Below, in pieces: positions 1-6,757 of a stretch of 11,097 nucleotides of DNA. Numbering within the stretch: the stretch's first letter is position 1; the number at the start of each line of letters is the position of its first letter. Under the pieces are notes generated by a model. It did not search any database. It was not told the DNA's origin and saw only the letters and a program-made list of their open reading frames with translations. The stretch covers positions 1-11,097 of the forward strand of contig CAKSJL010000057.1 in NCBI GenBank assembly GCA_934463345.1. Direction: 5' to 3'. This stretch comes from an uncultured Oscillospiraceae bacterium. GTDB taxonomy: Bacteria > Bacillota > Clostridia > Oscillospirales > Ruminococcaceae. The position numbers and the translations under genes are program-made.

Positions 1-92
1 TCAGACTTCATTCCCCTAAACGTGAATTCCCTCTTGGTCTTGTTGATTTCTTATAGTATCCTTGGTTGGACACTCCCAAAAAGCCTTGTCCA

Positions 93-121
93 TTGACAAT
101 TAAACAAAAAGATGATATAAT
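93..121 (+). promoter_or_regulatory. Consensus sigma-A promoter for the U32-like gene
   Basis: A perfect -35 box TTGACA (93-98) and a perfect -10 box TATAAT (116-121) are separated by exactly 17 bp. All twelve consensus positions match. Transcription would start near 128, giving a leader of about 30 nt before the ATG at 160. The bases before it (1-92) show no gene I can support. A full-consensus promoter suggests strong, constitutive transcription unless a repressor intervenes; no operator is evident. Confidence 0.85.
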
Positions 122-159
122 AATAAATATAATTAGTAATTATGTCAGGAGTTAAAATT

Positions 160-1107
160 ATGAGTGTTAAATTTCACCTTCCGGATTTTGCGGTTCATTA
201 CCGTTTCAATATGGTGTTTCTTTCTATGTATAAAAATTGTCCACAGTTTTTCTATGATGGTGTTGAAATTGCGTCTGTTTACGGAACATTTCCGCAGTCA
301 ATGTGGAACGGCGGAAGAACTATTAGCGGAATCTGCGATAAAAGCTATGTGAAATCGGTTGTAAGAGCATTTGATAAGATGGGAATTCCGCTGAGATTTA
401 CATTCTCAAATCCGCTTATAACAGAGGAACATCTTGATGATGAATTCTGTAACTTTGTTCTCAAAACCGCTCAGAATGGCAGAAACGGTGTAATTGTCGT
501 TTCGCCGGTGCTTGAAGAGTACATAAGGAAAAACTACCCTGAATATAAGATAACAAGTTCTACCTGCAAGAGAATAAGAGGAATTGACGGACTTAACGCA
601 GAGCTTGAAAAAGACTATGATATAGTTGTTCTTGACTACGATCTCAACAATAAGTTTGATCTCCTTGAACAGGTAAATCATAAGGAAAAATGTGAAATAC
701 TTGTAAATGCATGCTGCCGTCCTGAATGTCCTAATCGTGTTCAGCATTACCATGATATTGGTCTTTCACAGATCGCATATTGCAGGCATTTAAAAAAACA
801 TCCGAACAAGCCTTTCAGACCGGAGGACTATGGCATAAGCGTTGATGCAAACATTAACTGTCCTTATATGAATTACGATGCTGTTGACATCAGGAAGCAT
901 TCAACGCATATTTCACCAGAAGCTATTTATGAAAAATATGTACCGATGGGATTTAGTCAGTTCAAAATAGAAGGAAGAACGCTTAATATTTTCCAACTTA
1001 TTGAAAATTACATTTATTACATGATAAAGCCGGAATTTAAGGATAAGGCACGTCTTGCGCTCGAAATGAATCTCATGAATAATGGAGTTTTAAAGATACA
1101 CGAGTAA
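160..1107 (+). CDS. Peptidase U32-like (TIM-barrel type) Cys-rich protein, function unknown
   Basis: This encodes 315 aa from the ATG at 160, which is preceded by AGGAG (147-151) at 8-nt spacing. An in-frame ATG at 142 has no ribosome binding site and is less likely. No signal peptide or membrane segment is visible, so it should be cytoplasmic. Near the C-terminus is FKIEGR (residues 268-273), which resembles the conserved KIEGR element of peptidase U32 family proteins (YegQ/UbiU/UbiV/TrhP relatives). A Cys cluster at residues 185, 186 and 190 (NACCRPECPNR), with C208 and C234 further on, recalls the Fe-S ligands of U32-type proteins such as UbiU and UbiV. Known U32 members mostly act in tRNA or ubiquinone hydroxylation rather than proteolysis. 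The gene is monocistronic, with its own promoter and terminator. The family call is from motif resemblance only; an unrelated Fe-S or metal protein remains possible. Confidence 0.5.
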   Translation: MSVKFHLPDFAVHYRFNMVFLSMYKNCPQFFYDGVEIASVYGTFPQSMWNGGRTISGICDKSYVKSVVRAFDKMGIPLRFTFSNPLITEEHLDDEFCNFVLKTAQNGRNGVIVVSPVLEEYIRKNYPEYKITSSTCKRIRGIDGLNAELEKDYDIVVLDYDLNNKFDLLEQVNHKEKCEILVNACCRPECPNRVQHYHDIGLSQIAYCRHLKKHPNKPFRPEDYGISVDANINCPYMNYDAVDIRKHSTHISPEAIYEKYVPMGFSQFKIEGRTLNIFQLIENYIYYMIKPEFKDKARLALEMNLMNNGVLKIHE

Positions 1108-1125
1108 AATAATCATGTGTTGACA

Positions 1126-1157
1126 GAGTCAGTCTTTCTTAGATTGACTCTTTTTTT
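1126..1157 (+). terminator. Intrinsic terminator after the U32-like gene
   Basis: A 10-bp stem (GAGTCAGTCT at 1126-1135 with AGATTGACTC at 1141-1150, one G-T wobble) closes a 5-nt loop and is followed by seven T residues (1151-1157). It lies 18 bp after the stop codon and isolates this gene from the hydrogenase operon. Confidence 0.9.
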
Positions 1158-1437
1158 ATGATTTCACTTCTGAAAACATAATTTGCCTTTATATATTAAA
1201 GTGTTCTTCTTAATAAACTGGAATCATAAACTAAAATGTGGACGCATAAATTTACTTTTTAGTAAGCAATAGCTAACCTGTGCGTATATATATTGTCGAA
1301 AAATGCACAAACAAAAAACAGTGAAATATGTTGAAAAAGGTTTGAATTGATAAAAAAATATCAGACATCGTATTTTTTTTAACGGGATTGTGGGGTTTAG
1401 CTAAAAGCGTGTGTCAAACCTTAGTGATTAATTCTAA
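1158..1437. other. Gene-free AT-rich intergenic region with an A/T inverted repeat
   Basis: No open frame longer than a few codons with a ribosome binding site is visible here. The main structure is at 1348-1379. TGATA and TATCA (1348-1352 and 1359-1363) flank six A residues, and an overlapping inverted repeat pairs AAAAAAATA (1352-1360) with TATTTTTTT (1371-1379) around a 10-nt centre. Such A/T tracts suggest curved DNA or a regulator site upstream of the hydrogenase promoter, but no known operator consensus fits. TGTGC/GCACA arms near 1280-1306 are too short to call. Confidence 0.4.
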
Positions 1438-1466
1438 TAGATTTTAAGTTGTAAATATGTTATAAT
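1438..1466 (+). promoter_or_regulatory. Probable extended -10 promoter of the hydrogenase operon
   Basis: A perfect TATAAT at 1461-1466 is preceded by TG at 1458-1459, giving an extended -10 (TGTTATAAT). The -35 position at 17-bp spacing (1438-1443, TAGATT) matches only three of six consensus bases, which is tolerable with an extended -10. The start would be near 1473, giving a leader of about 50 nt before hydC. A Rex site was considered, since Rex often controls fermentative hydrogenases. TGTTA and TAAC here are 4 bp apart, whereas the usual Rex palindrome needs 6, so it does not fit. Confidence 0.6.
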
Positions 1467-1522
1467 TAACTTTAGATATTTATGTAAATTTTTATATCGA
1501 ACGCTAATTAGGGAGGTCAATA

Positions 1523-2020
1523 ATGGGCAATAATTCAACTTCAGTTCCATTCAACGGAACTGCCGCTCAGAAAGAAGAACTTTTAAAGGTGATTGCTGAA
1601 AAAAAGAACGATAAGGGCGCTTTAATGCCTGTTCTTCAGAAGGCACAGGATATCTATGGATATCTTCCGATTGAGGTTCAGAAAATAATTTCAGATGAAA
1701 TGGATATTCCGCTTGAAAAAATATACGGTGTTGTAACTTTTTACTCACAGTTTTCACTTAATCCAAAGGGTAAGTATCAGATCTCTGTCTGTCTTGGAAC
1801 AGCCTGTTATGTAAAGGGTTCTGGCGATATTTACAGCAAGCTTCAGGAGAAGCTTGGAATTGAAGGCGGCGGATGTACTCCTGACGGAAAATTCTCGCTT
1901 GAAGCATGCCGCTGTATAGGTGCGTGCGGTCTTGCGCCTGTTCTGACTGTTAACGACGAGGTTTATGGTCGTCTTACAGTTGATGATGTTGATGATATTC
2001 TGAAAAAATACGCTGACTGA
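1523..2020 (+). CDS. hydC: NuoE-like 2Fe-2S subunit of [FeFe]-hydrogenase (HydC/HndA)
   Basis: This 165-aa protein is the thioredoxin-fold [2Fe-2S] subunit that works beside HydB to carry electrons between the flavin site and the hydrogenase. It starts at an ATG 6 nt after GGGAGG (1511-1516). The N-terminal helical part of NuoE/24-kDa subunits is visible (residues about 15-85, including IYGVVTFYSQF). It is followed by the cluster motif: C90 and C95 (CLGTAC) with C131 and C135 (CIGAC), the four expected ligands in C-x4-C and C-x3-C spacing. Its length matches HndA/HydC subunits. It is the first gene of a five-gene hydrogenase operon, and its TGA lies two bases before the next ATG. Two further cysteines (C118, C129) are not standard ligands. 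NuoE of respiratory complex I is excluded in practice by the neighbouring HydA and the lack of other nuo genes. Confidence 0.93.
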   Translation: MGNNSTSVPFNGTAAQKEELLKVIAEKKNDKGALMPVLQKAQDIYGYLPIEVQKIISDEMDIPLEKIYGVVTFYSQFSLNPKGKYQISVCLGTACYVKGSGDIYSKLQEKLGIEGGGCTPDGKFSLEACRCIGACGLAPVLTVNDEVYGRLTVDDVDDILKKYAD

Positions 2021-2022
2021 TA

Positions 2023-2613
2023 ATGTTTGACACAATCTCGAAACATATACTGGACATATGCTGTAATAGTGAACGTGCCGGAGCGTCGGTTATAACGATC
2101 AGAATAAAATATGAAGAACCGCTTTTAGAGATTACGATATCAGATAATGGCTGCGGAATATCAGCTGATGCAGAGCCGCTTGATCCGTTTTACACGACTA
2201 AGTATAGTGGTAAAACCGGTCTTGGACTGCCGCTTATGAAGGAGTCTGCTGAATCGACAGGGGGATCTTTGGAAATATACGGAGTCGGCACAGGCGGAAC
2301 GATGATAAAGGCAGTATATAATACATTGTCCTTGAATTGTATGCCGCTTGGCGAAATTAAAGAAGATACTGCGGCTATGGCGCTGTTTAGAAATCGTGCA
2401 GATATTGTATTTGAATTTTGCAGGGGGGACACTGTGTTCGGATTTGATACAAGGAAGTTTTACGCAGCGGACAGCATATCCAGGTGGAAAAAAATAAGAG
2501 ATTGCTTTGACAGACATGAAAATATGCTTGAAATCGTCAGTTGCGGAGAAGTGTTTTTTCGCAGCAGGGAGGAAAAATATGAAAATCGAAGAATTGAACG
2601 CTATCAGAGATAA
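2023..2613 (+). CDS. Stand-alone GHKL/HATPase_c ATP-binding protein in the hydrogenase operon
   Basis: This 196-aa protein has a histidine-kinase-type ATP-binding fold in residues about 1-100. Visible are an N-box (DICCNS, N15), a G1 box (DNGCGI, 41-46), an F-box-like DPFYTTK (54-60), a G2 box (GKTGLGLPL, 63-71) and a terminal GGT (91-93). There is no dimerisation/phosphoacceptor His domain, sensor or membrane segment. The last 95 residues match nothing I recognise but hold four cysteines (106, 133, 161, 174). The start two bases after hydC's stop (TGATAATG) lacks a Shine-Dalgarno, so translation is probably coupled to hydC and weaker. The 3' end overlaps the next gene by 35 bp in another frame, and that gene's ribosome binding site lies inside it. 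A role as a redox-responsive kinase, anti-sigma-like regulator or assembly ATPase is inference. To my knowledge similar small ATPases occur at this position in other clostridial hydrogenase operons. Confidence 0.8.
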   Translation: MFDTISKHILDICCNSERAGASVITIRIKYEEPLLEITISDNGCGISADAEPLDPFYTTKYSGKTGLGLPLMKESAESTGGSLEIYGVGTGGTMIKAVYNTLSLNCMPLGEIKEDTAAMALFRNRADIVFEFCRGDTVFGFDTRKFYAADSISRWKKIRDCFDRHENMLEIVSCGEVFFRSREEKYENRRIERYQR

Positions 2614-2932
2614 GATGAAATCTCAGGTAACACTCAGAGCTGAAGATCCGGACTGCACAAAGGTTGTTGTTGCAATGGGAACATGTGGCATAAATGCAGG
2701 CGCCAGAGCTGTTCTGACTGCTTTTGCTGAGGGCGTTGCCGAAAAGGAAATAAAGGATGTTATGGTTTCACAGACCGGATGCATAGGTATGTGTCAGTAT
2801 GAGCCAATCGTTGAAATATACGAAAAGGGCAAGGAAAAGGTTACTTATGTAAATATGAATGCTGATAAGGCAAAGGATGTAATTGAAAAGCACCTTATCG
2901 GCGGACAGATTGTTGCTGACTACACAATATGA
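2579..2932 (+). CDS. hndB: Small thioredoxin-like [2Fe-2S] ferredoxin subunit (HndB-like)
   Basis: This encodes 117 aa from the ATG at 2579, preceded by AGGGAGG (2566-2572) at 6-nt spacing. An in-frame ATG at 2507 would add 24 residues but has no comparable site. The protein resembles HndB, the small ferredoxin of NADP-reducing hydrogenase HndABCD, and the N-terminal domain of HydB next door. It should relay electrons within the complex. A helical N-terminus is followed by VVVAMGTCGINAG (C36) and TGCIGMC (C68, C72). The usual C-x4-C first pair of these thioredoxin-like ferredoxins is not intact: the position of the first Cys is Ala32, leaving C36, C68, C72 and possibly C26 as ligands. It overlaps the ATPase gene by 35 bp. 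A 163-bp palindrome begins 5 bp after its stop and separates it from hydB. Confidence 0.88.
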   Translation: MKIEELNAIRDKMKSQVTLRAEDPDCTKVVVAMGTCGINAGARAVLTAFAEGVAEKEIKDVMVSQTGCIGMCQYEPIVEIYEKGKEKVTYVNMNADKAKDVIEKHLIGGQIVADYTI

Positions 2933-2937
2933 CTATG

Positions 2938-3100
2938 AGAACCTTTCTTCACAAGCGTATGCGCATGTCTTTCCAGCAAATTTTTACGCATACTGCGTTA
3001 AAAATGCTTGCCATACACAAGTATGCCTGCGCATTTTTGCCTTGTCTGCGTAAAAATTGTGCTTGGAAATCCGCACACATATCTTGTGAAGACGGGTTCT
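2938..3100. repeat. 163-bp imperfect palindrome (ERIC/MITE-like) between hndB and hydB
   Basis: The two halves are inverted copies about an axis near 3019. Matching blocks are AGAACC (2938-2943) with GGTTCT (3095-3100), TCTTCACAAG (2946-2955) with 3083-3092, TTTCCA (2970-2975) with 3064-3069, AATTTTTACGCA (2979-2990) with 3047-3058, AAAAATGC (3000-3007) with 3031-3038, and CATAC (3012-3016) with GTATG (3021-3025). The axis shifts by only about one base across the whole length, so there are few indels. The left half contains a smaller nested palindrome (2981-3004). The hairpin has no T-tract and should not terminate transcription. Size and shape recall ERIC-type intergenic palindromes or small non-autonomous elements; that classification is inference, as only one copy is in view. 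Confidence 0.85.
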
Positions 3101-3169
3101 GAAATCACGACTTGCTGACTTGCAGAAAATTGCTGTCAGAACTATGACAAGCTGAAAGGAAAAATAATT

Positions 3170-4963
3170 ATGTATCGTTCACACGTTTTAATTTGCGGTG
3201 GTACAGGCTGTACTTCATCCGGAAGCGCAGAAATTGAAAAGGCGCTTGTTTCAGAAATCGCAAAAAACGGACTGACAGACGAAGTACAGGTTGTTAAGAC
3301 AGGCTGTTTCGGTCTTTGTGCGTTAGGTCCGATTATGATAGTTTATCCTGAGGGAACATTTTATTCGATGGTTAAGGCGGATGATATTCCGGAAATCGTT
3401 GAGGAACACCTTCTCAAGGGTAGAATTGTTACAAGGCTTCTTTATCAGGAAACTGTAACTGAAAACGGCATAAAGTCACTTCAGGATACAGCTTTCTACA
3501 AGAAGCAGCATCGTGTTGCGCTCAGAAACTGCGGTGTTATAAATCCTGAAAATATTGAAGAATACATTGGTGAAAACGGCTATCAGGCTCTTGCCAAGGT
3601 GTTAACTGAAATGACACCGGAGGATGTTATCCAGACTATTCTTGACAGCGGTCTCAGAGGAAGAGGCGGCGGCGGTTTCCCGACAGGTATGAAATGGCGT
3701 CTTGCAAGAAATATTGTCAAGGACGCAGACCAGAAATATGTATGCTGTAATGCAGACGAGGGCGACCCGGGCGCATTTATGGATCGTTCAGTGCTTGAAG
3801 GCGACCCGCACGTTGTACTTGAAGCTATGGCTATCGCAGGATATGCTATCGGTGCAACACAGGGCTATATCTACGTTCGTGCTGAATATCCGATCGCTGT
3901 TGAGCGTCTTGAAATTGCAATCAAGCAGGCTCGTGAGTACGGACTTCTCGGCAAAAATATTTTCGGAACTGACTTTAGTTTTGATATCGGTCTGAGACTT
4001 GGTGCCGGCGCATTTGTATGCGGCGAGGAAACAGCTCTTATGACCTCTATCGAAGGCAACAGAGGTGAACCGAGACCACGTCCTCCGTTCCCGGCAGAAA
4101 AGGGACTTTTCCAGAAGCCTACAATACTTAACAATGTTGAAACATATGCAAATATTCCGCAGATCATTTTAAAGGGTGCAGACTGGTTTGCGTCAATGGG
4201 TACTGAAAAATCAAAGGGTACTAAGGTATTCGCTCTTGGCGGAAAGATCCACAATACAGGTCTTGTCGAAGTACCTATGGGTACAACGCTCAGAACTGTT
4301 ATTGAGGAAATAGGCGGCGGCATTCCTAATGGAAAGAAGTTTAAGGCTGCTCAGACTGGAGGTCCTTCAGGCGGCTGTATTCCGGCAGAGCATATGGATA
4401 TTCCGATTGACTATGATAACCTTATCAGTATTGGTTCAATGATGGGTTCAGGCGGTCTTATCGTAATGGACGAAGATAACTGTATGGTTGATATCGCCAA
4501 GTTCTTCCTTGAATTTACTGTTGATGAATCATGCGGAAAGTGTACACCTTGCCGTATTGGCACAAAGCGTATGTACGAGATGCTTGACAAGATCACAAGA
4601 GGTCAGGCCACACTTGAGGATATTGACAAGCTTGAAGAGCTTTGCTACTACATAAAGCAGAATTCACTCTGCGGACTGGGGCAGACAGCTCCGAACCCTG
4701 TTCTTTCCACTCTGCGTTACTTCAGAGATGAATATATAGCTCACGTTGTTGACAAAAAATGTCCGGCTGGCGTTTGTAAGCACCTCCTCAGTTTTGAGAT
4801 CGATGCTGAAAAGTGCAAGGGATGTACTATGTGTGCAAGAGTCTGTCCGGCCGGTGCTATCAGCGGAACGGTTAAGCAGCCTCATATTATTAACAAGGAC
4901 AAGTGTCTGAAGTGCGGCGCTTGTATCGAAAAGTGTAAGTTCGGTGCAATCACCAAGAAATAA
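3170..4963 (+). CDS. hydB: NuoF-like NAD(P)H-binding FMN/Fe-S subunit of [FeFe]-hydrogenase (HydB/HndC)
   Basis: This 597-aa subunit binds NAD(P)H and FMN and passes electrons to or from the Fe-S chain; in bifurcating HydABC enzymes it is central to splitting electrons between NAD and ferredoxin. Its start has AAGGA (3156-3160) 9 nt upstream. Domains in order: an N-terminal thioredoxin-like [2Fe-2S] ferredoxin (C9, C14, C46, C50); the NuoF core with the glycine-rich GRGGGGFPTG (164-173) and CNADEGDPGAFMDR (193-206); an SLBB-type segment (about 350-400); the NuoF [4Fe-4S] motif C455, C458, C461 plus C501; and two C-terminal [4Fe-4S] ferredoxin motifs (C549/552/555/559 and C579/582/585/589). 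A CPAGVCKH element (531-538) may bind another metal. The stop TAA is followed within 14 bp by hydA, whose ribosome binding site overlaps the end of this gene. The C-terminal ferredoxin marks a HydB/HndC subunit rather than complex I NuoF. Confidence 0.95.
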   Translation: MYRSHVLICGGTGCTSSGSAEIEKALVSEIAKNGLTDEVQVVKTGCFGLCALGPIMIVYPEGTFYSMVKADDIPEIVEEHLLKGRIVTRLLYQETVTENGIKSLQDTAFYKKQHRVALRNCGVINPENIEEYIGENGYQALAKVLTEMTPEDVIQTILDSGLRGRGGGGFPTGMKWRLARNIVKDADQKYVCCNADEGDPGAFMDRSVLEGDPHVVLEAMAIAGYAIGATQGYIYVRAEYPIAVERLEIAIKQAREYGLLGKNIFGTDFSFDIGLRLGAGAFVCGEETALMTSIEGNRGEPRPRPPFPAEKGLFQKPTILNNVETYANIPQIILKGADWFASMGTEKSKGTKVFALGGKIHNTGLVEVPMGTTLRTVIEEIGGGIPNGKKFKAAQTGGPSGGCIPAEHMDIPIDYDNLISIGSMMGSGGLIVMDEDNCMVDIAKFFLEFTVDESCGKCTPCRIGTKRMYEMLDKITRGQATLEDIDKLEELCYYIKQNSLCGLGQTAPNPVLSTLRYFRDEYIAHVVDKKCPAGVCKHLLSFEIDAEKCKGCTMCARVCPAGAISGTVKQPHIINKDKCLKCGACIEKCKFGAITKK

Positions 4964-4977
4964 TGGAGGAAGAGCTA

Positions 4978-6726
4978 ATGGAAAATATTAATCTTAAAAT
5001 AAATGGCGTTGAGGTTTCAGCGCCAAAGGGTTCAACGATTCTTGAGGCTGCCCATATGGCTAACATTGATATCCCGACACTTTGCTGGCTCAAGGATATC
5101 AATGAAATCGGCGCATGCCGTATCTGTATCGTTGAAGCAAACGAGGGAAGAGGCTTCAGAATTGTTGCTTCATGTGTTTACCCTGTAAGTGAGGGCATGG
5201 AGGTTATAACAAATTCTCCTAAGGTAATTGAATCGAGAAAGAAAACACTCCAGCTTATTCTTTCAAACCACGACAGAAAATGTCTGTCATGCGTAAGAAG
5301 CGGAAACTGTGAACTTCAAAAGCTTGCAAGAGATATGGGCGTTGATGACGAGAGCGTTTACGACGGTGAAAAGAATGTCTATGAAATTGATAATTCTGCT
5401 GCACATATGTTCCGTGACAACAATAAGTGTATCCTTTGCAGACGCTGTTCAGCAGTTTGCGAAAAGGTTCAGGGAATCGGCGTGATCGGCGCTAATGAGC
5501 GTGGTTTTAAGACAACAATAGCAAGTGCGTTTGACATGGGACTCGGTGAAACAAGCTGCGTATCCTGCGGTCAGTGTATAGCTGTATGCCCAGTAGGCGC
5601 AATTGCTGAAAAGGACAATACAAAGGAAGTATTTGCAGCACTTGCTGATCCTGAAAAGCATGTTGTAGTTCAGGCAGCTCCGGCTGTAAGAGCAGCGCTT
5701 GGTGAAGCATTCGGACTTCCGATCGGAACAGACGTTGAGGGAAAAATGGCTGCGGCACTGAGGAGACTTGGTTTTGACAAGGTTTTTGATACCAATTTCT
5801 CAGCTGACCTTACAATCATGGAAGAAGCTCACGAATTCCTCGACAGAGTAAAGAATGGCGGAAAACTCCCGCTTATTACTTCATGTTCACCAGGCTGGGT
5901 AAAATACTGTGAGCATTATTTCCCGGATATGACAGAAAATCTTTCAAGCTGCAAATCACCTCAACAGATGTTTGGTGCTATTGTAAAGTCTTACTATGCT
6001 GAAAAGGAGGGCATTGACCCTAAGAATATTGTTTCTGTAAGCGTAATGCCATGTACAGCTAAAAAGTTTGAAATAGGTCGTGACGATGAAAACGGCGCAG
6101 GTTATCCGGACGTTGATATTGCAATCACGACAAGAGAGCTTGCAAGAATGATTGAGCGTGCAGGAATTCAGTTCCTTGCGCTTCCAGATGAAAAATTTGA
6201 TGATCCGCTGGGCGTTTCAACAGGTGCTGCGGTTATCTTTGGTGCGACAGGCGGCGTTATGGAGGCTGCACTTAGAACAGCGGTTGAAGAACTGACAGGC
6301 GAGGAGCTTCCATCAGTTGAATTTACGGCAGTTCGTGGTACTGACGGCATCAAGGAAGCTTCCTATGATGTTGCAGGAATGAATGTTAAGGTTGCAGTTG
6401 CCAGCGGTCTTGGAAATGCTAAGGAACTTCTTAATAAGGTTAAAAACGGCGAAGCAGATTACCAGTTTATCGAGATTATGGGGTGTCCTGGCGGCTGTGT
6501 AAACGGTGGCGGTCAGCCTCAACAGCCAGCGAGTGTCAGAAACTTTACTGATATCAAGGCGCTTCGTGCAAAGGTTCTTTATGACCTTGACGAAAGCAGA
6601 GCTATCAGAAAGTCACACGAAAATCCTGCTATAAAGGAACTTTATACAAATTATCTTGGAGAACCCGGAAGCCATAAGGCACACGAACTTCTCCACACAA
6701 CATATGTAAAGAGAACCATAAACTAA
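4978..6726 (+). CDS. hydA: Catalytic [FeFe]-hydrogenase subunit (HydA/HndD)
   Basis: This cytoplasmic catalytic subunit reduces protons to H2, or the reverse, at an H-cluster. The chosen ATG (4978) has GGAGG (4965-4969) 8 nt upstream. An ATG overlapping hydB's stop at 4963 would add five residues but lies on that site. The product is 582 aa, near HndD length. Visible in order: a plant-type [2Fe-2S] domain (C36, C47, C50, C66); a His-ligated [4Fe-4S] motif (H98, C102, C105, C111); two [4Fe-4S] motifs (C151/154/157/161 and C194/197/200/204); and H-cluster motifs L1 TSCSPGW (301-307), L2 MPCTAKKFE (357-365) and L3 from E499 to P514 with C503 and C507. E283, E286, C303 and S323 align with the known proton path of Clostridium pasteurianum CpI. 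L1 differs from textbook TSCCPxW, with Ser304 at the second Cys. The maturases HydEFG are not in this window. Confidence 0.97.
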   Translation: MENINLKINGVEVSAPKGSTILEAAHMANIDIPTLCWLKDINEIGACRICIVEANEGRGFRIVASCVYPVSEGMEVITNSPKVIESRKKTLQLILSNHDRKCLSCVRSGNCELQKLARDMGVDDESVYDGEKNVYEIDNSAAHMFRDNNKCILCRRCSAVCEKVQGIGVIGANERGFKTTIASAFDMGLGETSCVSCGQCIAVCPVGAIAEKDNTKEVFAALADPEKHVVVQAAPAVRAALGEAFGLPIGTDVEGKMAAALRRLGFDKVFDTNFSADLTIMEEAHEFLDRVKNGGKLPLITSCSPGWVKYCEHYFPDMTENLSSCKSPQQMFGAIVKSYYAEKEGIDPKNIVSVSVMPCTAKKFEIGRDDENGAGYPDVDIAITTRELARMIERAGIQFLALPDEKFDDPLGVSTGAAVIFGATGGVMEAALRTAVEELTGEELPSVEFTAVRGTDGIKEASYDVAGMNVKVAVASGLGNAKELLNKVKNGEADYQFIEIMGCPGGCVNGGGQPQQPASVRNFTDIKALRAKVLYDLDESRAIRKSHENPAIKELYTNYLGEPGSHKAHELLHTTYVKRTIN

Positions 6727-6727
6727 C

Positions 6728-6750
6728 TAATTCAATTCTCCTTTGAATTA
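6728..6750 (+). other. AU-rich hairpin just after hydA stop
   Basis: TAATTCAA (6728-6735) and TTGAATTA (6743-6750) form a perfect 8-bp stem with a 7-nt loop. No T-tract follows, so it is not a terminator. It could protect the mRNA 3' end or simply be part of the structured 3' region. Confidence 0.45.
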
Positions 6751-6757
6751 AATATAA

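Noticed and set aside
1..96. Open plus-strand frame ending in TGA at 94-96, and a minus-strand frame of about 24 codons (92 to about 18), possibly the edge of a gene or mobile element
   Set aside because: Too short, no recognisable motif, and it abuts the promoter. The upstream context is outside the window, so it cannot be judged.
142..159. ATG at 142 as start of the U32-like gene
   Set aside because: No ribosome binding site precedes it. AGGAG at 147-151 lies after it and serves the ATG at 160.
1458..1470. TGTTA...TAAC as a Rex operator over the hydrogenase promoter
   Set aside because: The half-sites are 4 bp apart instead of 6 and the outer bases do not match. The match is explained by the TATAAT box.
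2507..2578. ATG at 2507 as start of the HndB-like gene
   Set aside because: It lies deep inside the ATPase gene without a good ribosome binding site. AGGGAGG at 2566-2572 fits the ATG at 2579.
3871..4323. Minus-strand open frames within hydB, hydA and the dockerin gene (for example 150 aa here)
   Set aside because: They are antisense shadows of well-supported genes, with no ribosome binding sites or recognisable domains.
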